Source of the DNA: Deltaproteobacteria bacterium
GTDB taxonomy: Bacteria; Desulfobacterota; SM23-61
Direction: 5' to 3'
DNA: 28,013 nt
Assembly: GCA_029857975.1 (NCBI GenBank)
Contig: JAOUFX010000001.1
Coordinates: 1-28,013, forward strand
Of the stretch, positions 14,351 to 25,879 are shown piece by piece. The notes under the pieces are model-generated. The model saw nothing but the letters and a program-made list of their open reading frames with translations. It searched no databases and had not been told where the DNA came from. How positions within the stretch are numbered: the stretch's first letter is position 1; each line of letters opens with the position of its first letter. Both the position numbers and the translations under genes were made by a program.

Positions 14351-15628
14351 TTAAGCGGCCACTCCCAATTCTTCCGGACCGCCAATCCTCCCCAGAATGG
14401 CCGAAGCTGCCGCCACAGCCGGGTTAGCCAGATAAACCTCGCTCTCCGGATGGCCCATCCGTCCCACGAAATTGCGATTGGTCGTGGTCACAGCGCGCTC
14501 CCCCTTGCTTAAGATGCCCATATAACCGCCCAGGCAGGGACCACAGGTCGGGGTGCTGATGACCGCATGGGCGTCCAGAAAGATTTCGAACAGGCCTTCT
14601 TTCAAAGCTTGACGGTAGATCTCCTGGGTCGCCGGGATGATGATCAACCGCGTAAAAGGTGCTCGTTTCCTTCCTTTGAGAACACGGGCCGCCGTGCGCA
14701 AGTCTTCCAAACGCCCGTTGGTACAGGAACCGATGACCGCCTGATCGATGACCACTCTGCCCACCGCACTGATGGGCTTGACATTGGAGGGCAGATGAGG
14801 AAAGGCTACCTGAGGCTCAATCCGGGTGACATCGATATCTATGGTTTGAATGTACTTGGCCTCGCCATCACTATAGTGAAATTTATAGGGCCGTTTGGCT
14901 CGGCTTTGCACGTACTCTTTGGTTAATTTATCGGGCGCAATAATCCCATTTTTGCCACCGGCCTCGATCGCCATGTTGGCCATGGTCAAACGACTATCCA
15001 TGGAAAGATTGGCAATGGCCTCCCCGGTAAATTCTATCGCCCGGTATAAAGCCCCGTCCACGCCGATCTTGCCGATGGTGTAAAGAATCAGATCTTTCCC
15101 GTCCACCCAGGGGCGGCGCTTCCCCTGATAGATCATTCTGATGGTTTCTGGCACCCGAAACCAGGCCTCGCCAGTGATCATGGCCGCAGCAAAATCCGTC
15201 GAACCCACGCCCGTGGAGAAAGCACCCAGCGCCCCGTAGGTACAAGTATGGCTGTCCGCTCCGATGACGAGGTCGCCGGGAAGGACCAGTCCTTGTTCGG
15301 GGAGCAGGGCATGTTCGATGCCCATTTCTCCCACTTCATAATAATGGGTTAAATTCTGTTCTCGGGCAAACTGGCGCATGAGCTGGCATTGCTGGGCCGA
15401 CTTAATGTCTTTGTTCGGAACGAAATGATCGGGAATGAGGACGATCTTGTCCGGATCAAAAACTTTCGTGGCTCCGGTCCGGCGGAATTCCTCGATGCCG
15501 ATGGGCGCGGTAATGTCGTTGCCCAGAACCAAATCGACCCGGGCGTTGATCAGTTGCCCGGGTTCGACTTCCCGGAGGCCGGCATGTTCGGCCAGAATCT
15601 TTTCGCTAATGGTCATCGGTCGAATCAT
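14351..15628 (-). CDS. leuC: 3-isopropylmalate dehydratase large subunit
   Basis: A 425-residue aconitase-family protein that carries the catalytic [4Fe-4S] cluster of isopropylmalate isomerase. The three cluster cysteines are seen in [14 protein letters not shown] (first Cys), GSCTNGR-type context is present, and PTCGPCLGG supplies the CxxC pair. The HSHE-like H-T-C-T and the late GRMGHPES segment are typical. Length fits the short LeuC type that pairs with a ~165-residue LeuD. I start at ATG 15628, which has GGGAG about 8 bases upstream; a TTG at 15634 in the same frame is less likely. The start is two bases after the leuA stop codon, implying translational coupling. Confidence 0.93.
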   Translation of the reverse strand: MIRPMTISEKILAEHAGLREVEPGQLINARVDLVLGNDITAPIGIEEFRRTGATKVFDPDKIVLIPDHFVPNKDIKSAQQCQLMRQFAREQNLTHYYEVGEMGIEHALLPEQGLVLPGDLVIGADSHTCTYGALGAFSTGVGSTDFAAAMITGEAWFRVPETIRMIYQGKRRPWVDGKDLILYTIGKIGVDGALYRAIEFTGEAIANLSMDSRLTMANMAIEAGGKNGIIAPDKLTKEYVQSRAKRPYKFHYSDGEAKYIQTIDIDVTRIEPQVAFPHLPSNVKPISAVGRVVIDQAVIGSCTNGRLEDLRTAARVLKGRKRAPFTRLIIIPATQEIYRQALKEGLFEIFLDAHAVISTPTCGPCLGGYMGILSKGERAVTTTNRNFVGRMGHPESEVYLANPAVAAASAILGRIGGPEELGVAA

Positions 15629-15630
15629 TT

Positions 15631-17151
15631 TCAAACTCCCTTGATACGCTTTTGGTACTCTAATTTATTCAGTCCATTGATATAGGCTTTGGCCGCAGCA
15701 ATGATGATATCGGTATGGGCCCCTTGCCCGGTGACCCGGATTCCTTCTTCTTCCAGGATCACCGTGACCTCCCCCTGGGCATCCGTACCGCCGGTGATGG
15801 CGTTGATCAAAAACTTGAGTAGGTGACTTTTGGTCTTGGTAATCTTGGAAATCGTTTTGTAGGCCGCATCGACCGGGCCATCCCCAAATCCCGCTTCCTG
15901 ATAGAGTTTTCCTCCGATCTCGATCTGAACCGTGGCCGTGGGTACAGTTACCGAACCGCTGACCACGTTGAGGTTGACCAATTTGAATAGGTCGGGAATG
16001 CGCAGAATTTCATCGGCAATAATAGCTTCCACGTCTTCATCGAAGACCTGCTTCTTTTTATCGGCCACTTCCTTGAAGCGCTGGAAGGCCTGATTCAGGT
16101 GGGCTTCGCTGAGTTCATAGCCCAGGGTCTTAATCTTCTCCCGGAAAGCATGGCGGCCCGAGTGCTTGCCCAGAACCAGAGTGGACTGGGAGATGCCTAC
16201 GGATTCCGGGCGCATAATTTCATAAGTGGTCTTCTCCTTCAGCATTCCATCCTGGTGGATGCCGGCTTCATGAGCAAAGGCGTTAGCGCCTACGATGGCT
16301 TTATTGGGGGGGACGAGAATACCCGTAATGCCGGAGAGGAGCCGGCTTGCCGGGTAAATCTGTTCGGTTACGACTCTCACCTGGTAAGAAAAGAAATCGC
16401 GCCGCGTCTTCAAAGCCATAACGATCTCTTCCAAGGAAGCATTGCCGGCCCGCTCCCCGATTCCATTAATGGTGCACTCTATCTGGCGGGCACCGCTTTC
16501 CACGGCCGTCAGGCTGTTGGCTACGGCCATTCCCAGATCGTTGTGACAGTGAATGGACAGGATGGCTTTATGGATGTTTTTCACTTTTTGGCGGAGAAAT
16601 GTAATCAGTTTTCCGTATTCCGTGGGGATGATGTAACCCACAGTGTCCGGGATGTTGACGATGGTGGCGCCGGCTTCAATGGCCGCCTCGACGACCCGAG
16701 CCAGATATTCGGGGTCGGAGCGAGTTGCATCCTCTGCGGAAAATTCTACTTCCTGGGTATACCGCTTGGCGTAAGCCACGGCGCGGCCCGCTTCTTCCAA
16801 AACTTCCTCGCGGCTCTTGCGCAGCTTATATTGCAGGTGAATATCCGAGGTAGCGATGAATACATGGATGAGCGGATTGCGGGCGTATTTCAGCGCTTCC
16901 CAAGCCCGGTCGATGTCTCCCGGCGTTGTTCGGGACAAGCCGGCGATTTGCGTCTCCTGGACTTCCTGGGCAATGCGCTTAACCGATTCGAAATCTCCCG
17001 GCGAGCTACTGGGGAAACCCGCCTCGATCACATCCACGTTTAAACGCTCGAGTTGGCGGGCAAGCATTATTTTTTCATCCAGATTCATGCTGGCGCCTGG
17101 GGACTGCTCCCCATCGCGCAGCGTGGTATCGAAGATACGAATTATCTCCAT
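15631..17151 (-). CDS. leuA: 2-isopropylmalate synthase
   Basis: A 506-residue enzyme that condenses acetyl-CoA with 2-ketoisovalerate, the committed step of leucine synthesis. The catalytic TIM barrel starts with [12 protein letters not shown] (8-19) and carries the [12 protein letters not shown] metal-binding motif and [10 protein letters not shown]. The C-terminal regulatory LeuA dimer domain is complete (GGTDAQGEV to [15 protein letters not shown]), so leucine feedback inhibition is expected. Its length fits the ~500-residue bacterial type. The start ATG at 17151 has GAGGG upstream. It follows pssA by 85 bp and its stop nearly abuts leuC. IPMS and citramalate synthase look alike; the neighbouring leuCDB supports leuA but does not exclude some citramalate activity. 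Confidence 0.93.
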   Translation of the reverse strand: MEIIRIFDTTLRDGEQSPGASMNLDEKIMLARQLERLNVDVIEAGFPSSSPGDFESVKRIAQEVQETQIAGLSRTTPGDIDRAWEALKYARNPLIHVFIATSDIHLQYKLRKSREEVLEEAGRAVAYAKRYTQEVEFSAEDATRSDPEYLARVVEAAIEAGATIVNIPDTVGYIIPTEYGKLITFLRQKVKNIHKAILSIHCHNDLGMAVANSLTAVESGARQIECTINGIGERAGNASLEEIVMALKTRRDFFSYQVRVVTEQIYPASRLLSGITGILVPPNKAIVGANAFAHEAGIHQDGMLKEKTTYEIMRPESVGISQSTLVLGKHSGRHAFREKIKTLGYELSEAHLNQAFQRFKEVADKKKQVFDEDVEAIIADEILRIPDLFKLVNLNVVSGSVTVPTATVQIEIGGKLYQEAGFGDGPVDAAYKTISKITKTKSHLLKFLINAITGGTDAQGEVTVILEEEGIRVTGQGAHTDIIIAAAKAYINGLNKLEYQKRIKGV

Positions 17152-17236
17152 GGCTGAAACCCTCTTTTAACTGCAAAAAATGATAACCGACTGCTTCTTT
17201 GTCTCCTGGGTTTGCATTTCTCCTCGCCCTTTCGAA

Positions 17237-18012
17237 TTAAACGGCCTTTTCCTCCGGCAAAAGAGGCCTGGACGCACGCCGGTGACGGAGGAATATGATG
17301 GCCATGATAGGGCCAGAGATGGCATAGATCAGAAAGAGGCCAAAGAGAGTGTATTCGGGTTCGTAGGCCACAACGATGATTAGCAGAATGGCGATCACCA
17401 GCCAGCGAAAAGGTTTGCGACGGAAGAGCTCGATGTCCTTGAACCCATAATACTTCACCGTACTCACCATCAAAAAAGCCAAAATATAAGTGGCGATGAG
17501 GACCGTCAGGTGTTTACTGACCCCTGTATCGCCCAGTTTGTAAAAGACCAGGATTCCGGTGGCAATCAGGCCGGCGGCTGCCGGTATCGGCAGGCCGCTG
17601 AAATAGCGGCTTTCCACTGTATTCACCTGAATATTATAGCGGCCCAGGCGCAGGGCTCCACAGACCACGTAGAGAAAAGCAGCCAGCCAACCCAGGCGCC
17701 CAAAAGGCTCAAGGGCCCAGGCGAAAACCAGCATACCCGGGGCGACGCCAAAGGCGATGACGTCGGCCAGGGAATCAAATTCTACGCCGAAGCGGCTGGT
17801 CGTATGCGTATAGCGGGCAACCCTCCCATCCATTCCATCCAATAGGCCGGAAATCAAGATGAAGATGGCCGCTGTGTAAAAATCTTCTTGCAGGGTACGG
17901 AGGAGTGAAAAAAAACCACAAAAAAGGCTGGTGGCGGTGAAGAGGTTGGGGAGAATATAGATCCCCTTGCGCATGCTGTCGATTTTTTTTCTGCGTTCTT
18001 TCTTCTCCCGCC

Positions 18013-18016
<4 letters not shown>
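17237..18016 (-). CDS. pssA: CDP-diacylglycerol--serine O-phosphatidyltransferase
   Basis: A 259-residue membrane enzyme that makes phosphatidylserine from CDP-diacylglycerol and serine. The CDP-alcohol phosphotransferase motif is complete: D63-G64, A67-R68, G77, D81 and D85 with the correct spacing. About six to seven hydrophobic spans follow, and the N-terminus is strongly basic. I start at ATG 18016, which overlaps the psd stop codon by four bases (ATGA). The frame is open a further 41 codons upstream inside psd, but that part has no membrane-enzyme features. The product feeds Psd, encoded just upstream. The pair sits in the middle of branched-chain amino acid genes, an arrangement I recall from other deltaproteobacteria. 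Confidence 0.92.
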
Positions 18017-19709
<1,693 letters not shown>

Positions 19710-20237
19710 TTAAGATTTTTGCAGGTCTTTTTCCCGCATCCCACTCGCATTGGCCCCTTCTTTGCGGACCCGGGTGATCGCTACTTTCCCCGTGCGCACA
19801 ATTTCCATGATGCCGATGGGAACGAGAAGGTCAATGACGGCCTGGATCTTTTTTTCATCTCCGGTAATTTCCAGGGTAAAGGATTTGGGGGAAACGTCCA
19901 CCACCTTCCCCCGGAAGATGTCTACGATCCGTAGAACTTCAGCGCGCGAGGTCGTCTCGGCTGTTACTTTGATCAGGGCCATTTCCCGTTCCACATAATC
20001 AGAACCCGTAAGCTCGAGAACTTTGATCACGTTGACCAGTTTGTTCAGTTGTTTAATGATCTGTTCAACGATTTGGACGTTCCCGCGGGTGACCAGAGTC
20101 ATCCGGGAAATAGACGGATCTAAGGTCTCGGCCACATTTAGGCTCTCGATGTTAAAACCCCGGCCACTAAAGAGTCCGGAGATCCGGGAGAGGACTCCCG
20201 GTTCATTATCCACTAAAACCGATATAACGTGTCGCAT
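19710..20237 (-). CDS. ilvN: Acetolactate synthase small (regulatory) subunit
   Basis: A 175-residue regulatory subunit with an N-terminal ACT domain (HVISVLVDNEPGVLSRISGLF, followed by RGFNIESLNV) and the C-terminal IlvN-type domain. It activates IlvB and gives valine feedback inhibition in characterised systems. Length matches the ~165-175-residue short type (also named IlvH). The start ATG at 20237 has AAGGGG directly upstream and lies 7 bp after the ilvB stop, so the two subunits are translationally close. Confidence 0.94.
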   Translation of the reverse strand: MRHVISVLVDNEPGVLSRISGLFSGRGFNIESLNVAETLDPSISRMTLVTRGNVQIVEQIIKQLNKLVNVIKVLELTGSDYVEREMALIKVTAETTSRAEVLRIVDIFRGKVVDVSPKSFTLEITGDEKKIQAVIDLLVPIGIMEIVRTGKVAITRVRKEGANASGMREKDLQKS

Positions 20238-20244
20238 TTTCCCC

Positions 20245-21948
20245 TTATACCAGAAGCATTTCGGTCAAGGCCGCGCCGGCCGGAACCATGGGATAAACAC
20301 ATTCGTCCCGATCCACTACGAAATCCATAACCACGGGCTGGCGAATCGCCAGGGCCTCGCGGATGACCGGTTCAACTTCTTCCGGCTTGGTTGCCCGCAG
20401 GCCAACGGCCCCGTAAGCTTCGGCCAGCTTGACGAAGTCAGGAGCGACCTCGAATAGGGTTTGGGAATAGCGCTGAGCGCAGAAAAGCTGTTGCCATTGG
20501 CGCACCATGCCCAGGCAGTGGTTGTTCAACACCGCCACCTTCACCGGAAGTTTATATTGAACGGCCGTGGCCAACTCCTGAATGTTCATCTGGAAGCTTC
20601 CGTCGCCAGCGATATCGATGATGGTTTTATCCGGGAAGGCCACCTGCGCGCCAATGGCGGCAGGGAAACCATAACCCATCGTGCCTAAACCGCCAGAAGT
20701 GATCAACGTTCGCGGCTGGGTAAAGGTAAAAAATTGGGCTGTCCACATCTGATTCTGGCCTACTTCCGTGGTGATGATGAAGTTGCCCCCCGTGATTTCT
20801 CGGGTAATTTCGTTGATCTTTTTTACAACGAATTGGGGTTTAATGCAGGGGCCGGATTTATAAGTTAACGGGGACGTTTTCATCCATTCCCCAATCTGCT
20901 TTAACCAATCTGCCCGCGCTTGGAGCCAATCCTGAGCGGGTTCTTCCTCGAAGAATTTGAGCATCGCTTTGAGGACATTCTTGACATCGCCGACGATGGG
21001 AATGTCCACGAGAACATTCTTGGAGATGGAAGTGGGGTCGATGTCGATATGGATTTTTTGCGAGCGGGGAGAAAACGTTTCCACCTTGCCCGTTACCCGG
21101 TCGTCAAACCGGGCTCCAACCGCAATGAGCACATCACAATGGGTGATGGCCATATTGGCCTGAAAGGTTCCATGCATGCCGAGCATGCCCAAGAAGAGAG
21201 GGTTCGTTCCCGGGAAGCCTCCCAATCCCATGAGGGTCGTCGTTACAGGAATGGAAAACTTTTGGGCCAAGGAAGCAAGTTCTTTGGAAGCGTTGGAGAG
21301 GATGACTCCTCCCCCGGCGTAAATCAGGGGCTTTTGGGCTTGAGCAACGAGTTTAACCGCTCTTCTGATCTGCCCAGGATGACCCTGGTAAGTTGGATTA
21401 TAGCTGCGCATCTTGGCCTTGGCAGGGTAGGAGAACTCCGTACTGTCGGCCATTACATCCTTGGGTAGATCCACAAGGATCGGGCCGGGCCTTCCTGTCC
21501 TGGCCAGATGGAAAGCCTGTTTAACGATCGCAGCCAGGTCCTTGACATCTTTGACCAGATAATTGTGCTTGGTGCAGGGACGGGTGATGCCGACAATATC
21601 TGCTTCCTGGAAAGCATCGTTGCCGATGAGCATGGTGGGCACTTGACCGGTGAAGACCACCAGAGGAACCGAATCCATGTAGGCGGTGGCGATGCCGGTT
21701 ACGGCATTGGTGGCGCCGGGGCCGGAAGTCACCAGGCAAACCCCCACTTTGCCCGAAGAGCGGGCATACCCATCGGCTGCATGCACGGCTCCTTGTTCAT
21801 GGCGCACAAGGATATGGCGGATTTCTTCGGAATATTTTAACAGCGTGTCGTAAATGCTTAGGACAGCTCCTCCGGGAAAACCGAAGATTGTATCCACCCC
21901 TTCCAGCTTCAGACTCTCAAAGAGAATTTCCGCTCCCGTTTTCTTCAA
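20245..21948 (-). CDS. ilvB: Acetolactate synthase large (catalytic) subunit
   Basis: A thiamine-diphosphate enzyme of about 567 residues that joins two pyruvates to 2-acetolactate, or pyruvate with 2-ketobutyrate. Seen in order are FGFPGGAVL, the catalytic-glutamate region [15 protein letters not shown], a FAD-binding middle domain ([11 protein letters not shown]) and the ThDP motif GDGSFQMN to VLNN. I start it at TTG 21948, which gives the standard opening (M)[13 protein letters not shown] and has GGGGGT upstream; GTG 21966 and an ATG at 22017 are also in frame, but the extra residues lie over the upstream small gene. It is followed by ilvN. Confidence 0.94.
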   Translation of the reverse strand: MKKTGAEILFESLKLEGVDTIFGFPGGAVLSIYDTLLKYSEEIRHILVRHEQGAVHAADGYARSSGKVGVCLVTSGPGATNAVTGIATAYMDSVPLVVFTGQVPTMLIGNDAFQEADIVGITRPCTKHNYLVKDVKDLAAIVKQAFHLARTGRPGPILVDLPKDVMADSTEFSYPAKAKMRSYNPTYQGHPGQIRRAVKLVAQAQKPLIYAGGGVILSNASKELASLAQKFSIPVTTTLMGLGGFPGTNPLFLGMLGMHGTFQANMAITHCDVLIAVGARFDDRVTGKVETFSPRSQKIHIDIDPTSISKNVLVDIPIVGDVKNVLKAMLKFFEEEPAQDWLQARADWLKQIGEWMKTSPLTYKSGPCIKPQFVVKKINEITREITGGNFIITTEVGQNQMWTAQFFTFTQPRTLITSGGLGTMGYGFPAAIGAQVAFPDKTIIDIAGDGSFQMNIQELATAVQYKLPVKVAVLNNHCLGMVRQWQQLFCAQRYSQTLFEVAPDFVKLAEAYGAVGLRATKPEEVEPVIREALAIRQPVVMDFVVDRDECVYPMVPAGAALTEMLLV

Positions 21949-21952
21949 ACCT

Positions 21953-22189
21953 TTACCCCCGTGCACCCTGGGATCGGTATTTACCGAGAATGGCCTCGAT
22001 CCGATCGCGGCCAGCAAGTTTCAGTTTTTGGATTTTTTTTCGTTCCACTTCTTCCTCCGGGGTGAGATACAAATGACGATTCAATTCCGCAAGTCTGCGT
22101 TCAAATGCTTCATGCTCATCCATATGTCGCTTCAGCTCGGGGTCGCTGGAGATGTACTTCTGGACGAGTTCCAGGTCGCGCTTCTCCAT
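21953..22189 (-). CDS. Small YdcH/DUF465-like coiled-coil protein
   Basis: A 78-residue, highly charged, all-helical protein. The patterns [21 protein letters not shown] and [17 protein letters not shown], with a KxxKD-like basic pair, match the YdcH (DUF465) family, whose role is unknown. It has a good ribosome-binding site (GGAGAGG) and is the first gene after the promoter at 22242-22270, ending about 5 bp before the chosen ilvB start. Being first in a branched-chain amino acid operon, it may be a conserved passenger or a factor in expression. The family call is fairly good, the function unknown. Confidence 0.75.
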   Translation of the reverse strand: MEKRDLELVQKYISSDPELKRHMDEHEAFERRLAELNRHLYLTPEEEVERKKIQKLKLAGRDRIEAILGKYRSQGARG

Positions 22190-22214
22190 CGCCTCTCCTC
22201 CTTTTCAAAAAATA

Positions 22215-22226
22215 GCAATCGATTGC
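22215..22226. promoter_or_regulatory. 12-bp palindrome, possible operator of the ilv-leu operon
   Basis: GCAATCGATTGC is a perfect palindrome located about 16-27 bases downstream of the -10 box of the promoter at 22242-22270, that is, in the early transcribed region. This is a usual place for a repressor site. The binding factor is unknown. Confidence 0.4.
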
Positions 22227-22241
22227 AAGAATAAATTTAAT

Positions 22242-22270
22242 ATTTTATACTAAAAAAGCCCATTTGTCAA
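22242..22270 (-). promoter_or_regulatory. sigma70-like promoter of the ilv-psd-pssA-leu operon
   Basis: On the minus strand a perfect TTGACA (plus 22265-22270), a 17-base spacer and TAAAAT (plus 22242-22247). The predicted start of transcription is about 45 bases before the YdcH-like start codon at 22189. No other clear promoter was seen within the cluster, so it may drive all ten genes. Confidence 0.6.
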
Positions 22271-22350
22271 ATCTGGGGACCTAAGGCTTAAGCCGCCAGG
22301 CCCATTGAACCCTCAATGCTTCATTCTCAATCCTCATTCACGGAGGTACG

Positions 22351-22692
22351 ATGAATTCTGTTAAAAGAGACCAAGATTTAAGCTGGGAGCCTCATCCCTT
22401 TTTGCCCATTCAGATCAAGCTGCTGGTTACCCGGAAATTGGATCAGGCCGATGTGACCTGCTTCCTGGTTAAAATTCCCGTGGGCAAGGAGATCCCCGAG
22501 CATACCCATGAAATCCAGGAGGATATAATTTTTCTCCTTTCCGGAAAAGGGAAAATGTGGATTGACGGCACCGGAGATTTCGACATCGAAAAAGGCACTT
22601 TTGTCCGGGTCCCTAAAAATACCCGGCATAGGATCTATGGTGTCACCGAAGAGATTTTGAATTACGATGTCTTTGTCCCTCCGTTATTTTAA
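22351..22692 (+). CDS. Cupin domain protein
   Basis: A 113-residue single-domain cupin. The first cupin motif is GKEIPEHTHEIQEDIIFLLSGKG (His53, His55, Glu59 as likely metal ligands) and the second is GTFVRVPKNTRHRI with a late histidine. Such small cupins include isomerases, dioxygenases and sensors; nothing here fixes the reaction. The start ATG has GGAGGT at the right distance. The stop overlaps the end of the convergent pyrF by nine bases. It is divergent from the ilv operon by about 160 bp. Confidence 0.85.
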   Translation: MNSVKRDQDLSWEPHPFLPIQIKLLVTRKLDQADVTCFLVKIPVGKEIPEHTHEIQEDIIFLLSGKGKMWIDGTGDFDIEKGTFVRVPKNTRHRIYGVTEEILNYDVFVPPLF

Positions 22693-23430
22693 TTCGGAGC
22701 GGGGTATTCCACTGATCTCGGCAATCACCCGGTCCATGGCCGCGGCCGGATCTTGTGCCAAGCGAACAGGGCGGCCGATGACGATATAGTCCGCACCGAA
22801 GGTGATGGCCTCCTTGGCGGTCATGACCCGTTTTTGGTCGTCTTGGCCGGGTGCGGCAAAGGCCGGACGGATGCCGGGGGTTACGATATGGAATCGCGCT
22901 CCACAGCGCTGGCGTACGGAAATGATTTCCTGGGGCGAAGCAACCACCCCATCGATTCCTGCCTTTTGGGCCAATTCAGCCAGGTGGACGACCTGCTCCG
23001 ATACCGGCCCGATCCAACCTATCTCTTTGAGGTTCTCTTCGTCCAAGCTGGTCAGAATGGTAACGGCCAAGATTATGGGCTGCGGCCGATTCAACTTTTC
23101 GGCTACATTGCGGCAACGCTGCGCTGTTGTGCGCATCATTTCCATTCCGCCGGCGGCATGAAGGTTGAACATTGTCACCCCCAATTTAACGGCTTCTTCC
23201 GCCGCCCGGGCGACTGTGTTGGGAATATCATGCAGTTTAAGGTCGAGAAAAACATCCCCGCCTTCTTCTTGAACCGCTTTTACCGCCTCTGGACCGAAGG
23301 CGGTGAAAAGCTCCAGTCCAACCTTAAACAACCCTACCCGGTTTTTCAGCAATCCCACGAAACGGCGCACTTCTTCTAAAGTGGCCACATCGAGAGCAAA
23401 GATAATCTTTTGGCGAACGACTTCCCTCAT
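22684..23430 (-). CDS. pyrF: Orotidine 5'-phosphate decarboxylase
   Basis: A 248-residue enzyme for the last step of UMP synthesis. The FALDV start, the FKVGLELF lysine, the catalytic [11 protein letters not shown] (D63, K65, D68), and the phosphate-binding GIRP and VIGRPV loops are all present. Length fits the bacterial group 1 type. The start ATG overlaps the rpoZ stop codon by four bases (ATGA), and the 3' end overlaps the convergent cupin gene. Confidence 0.96.
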   Translation of the reverse strand: MREVVRQKIIFALDVATLEEVRRFVGLLKNRVGLFKVGLELFTAFGPEAVKAVQEEGGDVFLDLKLHDIPNTVARAAEEAVKLGVTMFNLHAAGGMEMMRTTAQRCRNVAEKLNRPQPIILAVTILTSLDEENLKEIGWIGPVSEQVVHLAELAQKAGIDGVVASPQEIISVRQRCGARFHIVTPGIRPAFAAPGQDDQKRVMTAKEAITFGADYIVIGRPVRLAQDPAAAMDRVIAEISGIPRSELK

Positions 23431-23654
23431 TTTCCTTCCTCGTTCTTTTCCTGCGCAATTCTCCCCTTGGGTTTTGCCGGGGTCACTTTGCCGGCGGCGA
23501 TTTCCCGCAGGGCCAGGACAATTTCTTTATTGTCCGTTTGCACGCGGGGATTGGACCCCTTGAGCAATTGTTTCGTCCGGGCGGTTGCCAGCAGCACCAA
23601 ACCGAAACGATTGGGAACCTTTTTTAAACAATCTTCTACTGAAATACGAGCCAT
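23427..23654 (-). CDS. rpoZ: RNA polymerase omega subunit
   Basis: A 75-residue omega subunit with the conserved opening [10 protein letters not shown] and the [16 protein letters not shown] helix, which holds the beta' C-terminus. The ATG has GAGGAGGAG upstream. It follows gmk by 43 bp, the usual gmk-rpoZ order, and overlaps pyrF by four bases. Confidence 0.95.
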   Translation of the reverse strand: MARISVEDCLKKVPNRFGLVLLATARTKQLLKGSNPRVQTDNKEIVLALREIAAGKVTPAKPKGRIAQEKNEEGK

Positions 23655-23697
23655 TTTCTCCTCCTCTTGGGATTTGGATTAGACGAATTTTCAGGAT

Positions 23698-24315
23698 TTA
23701 TTTAGCGGTAAGTATTTCATCTACGAACTCGCTCATCCTTTCTCGCCGACAGTGTTCTGCCAGGATGACGGCTTGCAATTGTTCCTGAGCTTTTTCCAGT
23801 TCATCATTGACGATCAGATAGTCATACCCGTAAGCCTCAGCCATTTCGGCTTTCGCTTTCCCCAGACGATCTTCCCTGTCCGCTTTTCTTTCGGTCCGGC
23901 GGTGGGACAATCTCCTTTCCAGTTCCTCTAAGGAAGGAGGGAGGACGAAGATGAAGACCCCTGGCAACCTTTTTTCGCGTATCTGCTTCGCCCCCTGTCC
24001 GTCTATATCCAGGATAACATCCCGGCCATCCGCCAAGACTTTTTCCACCACAGCTCGTGATGTGCCGTAGCGATGGCCATAGATCTCTGCCCATTCCATG
24101 AATTCACTACGATCGATCATTTGTTGAAATTCTTGGGGGGAGGTGAAATGGTAATCTCTACCGTCTTCATCCCCGGGGCGTTGTTGGCGAGTGGTATGAG
24201 AGATAGAGTAATGAAGACCAGGAAAGATTCGGGTCATCGCCCGGCAGAGGGTCGTCTTCCCCGTCCCCGAGGGAGCAGAGACGACGAACACCAGCCCTTT
24301 CTTTTTCTTATCCAT
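23698..24315 (-). CDS. gmk: Guanylate kinase
   Basis: About 205 residues; phosphorylates GMP to GDP. The P-loop is SAPSGTGKT (13-21 from the start chosen), followed by SHTTRQQRPGDEDGRDYHF, the GMP-binding region, and DIDGQGAKQIRE. Two ATGs are two codons apart; I prefer 24315, where GGTGAG lies six bases upstream, over 24321. The upstream gap to yicC contains a palindromic repeat, part of which overlaps the possible Shine-Dalgarno region. Confidence 0.95.
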   Translation of the reverse strand: MDKKKKGLVFVVSAPSGTGKTTLCRAMTRIFPGLHYSISHTTRQQRPGDEDGRDYHFTSPQEFQQMIDRSEFMEWAEIYGHRYGTSRAVVEKVLADGRDVILDIDGQGAKQIREKRLPGVFIFVLPPSLEELERRLSHRRTERKADREDRLGKAKAEMAEAYGYDYLIVNDELEKAQEQLQAVILAEHCRRERMSEFVDEILTAK

Positions 24316-24323
24316 TAGCATCT

Positions 24324-24427
24324 CACCGCAGAGTACGCTGAGACCGCAGAGGAATCAATAAAACTAAAAATCAATTTTTATTCCTTGTGGGTCTTTGGTT
24401 TAATAAAAACTCTGCGGTCTCTGTGGT
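24324..24427. repeat. ACCGCAGAG/ACCACAGAG palindromic repeat
   Basis: The left arm has CACCGCAGAG (24324-24333) and ACCGCAGAG (24343-24351). The right arm has CTCTGCGGT directly followed by CTCTGTGGT (24410-24427), the reverse complement of the same words. The middle is AT-rich. The element fills nearly the whole yicC-gmk gap and would form a long hairpin in the operon transcript. It belongs to the same motif family as 9417-9611. Confidence 0.65.
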
Positions 24428-24442
24428 TAAATATTTTTTAAA

Positions 24443-25321
24443 TTATTCCACGTTCTGAACCTGCTCGCGAATCTTCTCCAGCTCACCTTTAATACCCACG
24501 GCCAACTGGGCAATCCCGGCATCATTGGCTTTCGAGCCTATGGTGTTAGCTTCCCGATTTATTTCCTGGAGGAGAAAATCTAACTTTCTCCCCATGGGTT
24601 CAGGACGGTCCAGCATTTCCCGAAACTGATTGAGATGACTACCAATACGCACCAATTCCTCATTGAGGTCGCTGCGTTCCGCCAGGTAGGCCACTTCCTG
24701 CGCCAATCGGGCTTCATCGATTTGGAGTCCCCCGCACAGCTCCTGAACCCGCTGGGCCAGTCGGTCGCGGCAAGCGCGCAGCGCCAACGGGGCTTTTTCT
24801 TCAATTCCCTGTAACATTTCCTCCACGATTTTCAGTCGGTTCAAGAAATCCTGGCGGAGCATCAGGCCTTCCTCACGGCGCATGTTTTCCAGCTGCCCCA
24901 GCGCCCCCTCCAGGGCTTCCTGCAAGGCGGCCCATTCTTTTTCCAGGTTCGTTTCCACTTCTTTCCGAGTGAAAATCTCTTTGTAGTTGGACAGGGTTTC
25001 TATGCGGATTTCCCCGGGGATCCCCAAATTTTCCTGCAAAGCCTGTAAGGCCTGGTAATAGTCACGGGCCAAGTTTAGGTCCAATTCCAACTTTTGTTCC
25101 ACGGGGGAAGAGTCGCCGCTTTGTACGAAAACCTCAATCCGTCCCCGGGAAACCCGCTGTTTGACGTAATTCCGTATCTGCCCTTCCAGAGCGTTCAGCC
25201 TTCGGGGTAGGTGCGGTAGAATGTCGCAGTAGCGGTGGTTGAAGGACTTGACCTCCACTTCCACCCGTTGCCCTTCTTCCTGCCATTCCCCCCGGCCGTA
25301 GCCGGTCATGCTTTTGATCAT
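24443..25321 (-). CDS. YicC family endoribonuclease
   Basis: A 292-residue protein with the YicC hallmarks: the N-terminal MIKSMTGYGRG, EVKSFNHRYCDI, and the C-terminal GRKLDFLLQEINREANTIGSKAND. E. coli YicC has been reported to be an endoribonuclease linked to small-RNA turnover. The middle (about 150-200) is helical and rich in Leu and Glu. Its place directly before gmk is a widely conserved gene order. It starts 9 bp after the DUF4416 stop. Confidence 0.93.
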   Translation of the reverse strand: MIKSMTGYGRGEWQEEGQRVEVEVKSFNHRYCDILPHLPRRLNALEGQIRNYVKQRVSRGRIEVFVQSGDSSPVEQKLELDLNLARDYYQALQALQENLGIPGEIRIETLSNYKEIFTRKEVETNLEKEWAALQEALEGALGQLENMRREEGLMLRQDFLNRLKIVEEMLQGIEEKAPLALRACRDRLAQRVQELCGGLQIDEARLAQEVAYLAERSDLNEELVRIGSHLNQFREMLDRPEPMGRKLDFLLQEINREANTIGSKANDAGIAQLAVGIKGELEKIREQVQNVE

Positions 25322-25330
25322 AATTTCACC

Positions 25331-25870
25331 TTAAAGGATGCAAGGGTTTTTCAACTGCCACAGGTAACGCTTGCGCAGAAGATTGATCAGGCCGATCAAT
25401 GGTTGGGAAGCATAATCCGGATAAGTCCAGGGCAGGGAAGTAAAAGCCCCCTTTTGGAACCATAACGTCAAATCCCCGTAAATTCCCTGTCCGAGGTAAA
25501 CCCTGTGGCTATAATCCTTCCCCGTGGCCAGGATAAACTTGGAAGCCGCCATGTACCCTGGATCGATATTTACTTTCCGCCCCTCCCGTTCATTTAGGAA
25601 CTTTGATTCCAAGGCGTTCGTCCAGATTTTTATCTCCGGCAACTGATCGGGTGCAATCAAGGGCCCAAACCCGGCCAGCCTGCGCTTAAGGCCTCTACCC
25701 ATTTCCGGTTCGTAATAGGAGGTGAAGTCAAAGGGTAAAGGTTCAGTCAAAAAATCCACTGCCCCGTATTGCCGGTCGGCCTCAGATATTGCCGCAGTGA
25801 AAACTTCCTCTTCCCCAAAGATAAAACTCATCACCAACTTCACGGGCTGGGGAGAACGGGGCAAGCTCAT
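25331..25870 (-). CDS. DUF4416 family protein
   Basis: A 179-residue protein of the DUF4416 family, unknown in function and typical of deltaproteobacteria and related anaerobes. Family features seen are PVKLVMSFIFGEE at the start, FDFTSYYEPEMG, RKVNIDPGYM and the aromatic GDLTLWFQKGAF with PWTYPDY. No signal peptide or membrane span. GAGGG precedes the ATG. It is tightly packed between the heptose kinase (9-bp gap) and yicC (9-bp gap). Confidence 0.85.
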   Translation of the reverse strand: MSLPRSPQPVKLVMSFIFGEEEVFTAAISEADRQYGAVDFLTEPLPFDFTSYYEPEMGRGLKRRLAGFGPLIAPDQLPEIKIWTNALESKFLNEREGRKVNIDPGYMAASKFILATGKDYSHRVYLGQGIYGDLTLWFQKGAFTSLPWTYPDYASQPLIGLINLLRKRYLWQLKNPCIL

Positions 25871-25879
25871 AACATACCC

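Noticed and set aside
16099..17043. 314-codon open frame on the plus strand inside leuA
   Set aside because: It is antisense to a strongly conserved gene, has no family features and arises from the GC-rich codon pattern of leuA.
20920..21468. 182-codon open frame antisense to ilvB
   Set aside because: Shadow of ilvB; no recognisable domain and no ribosome-binding site.
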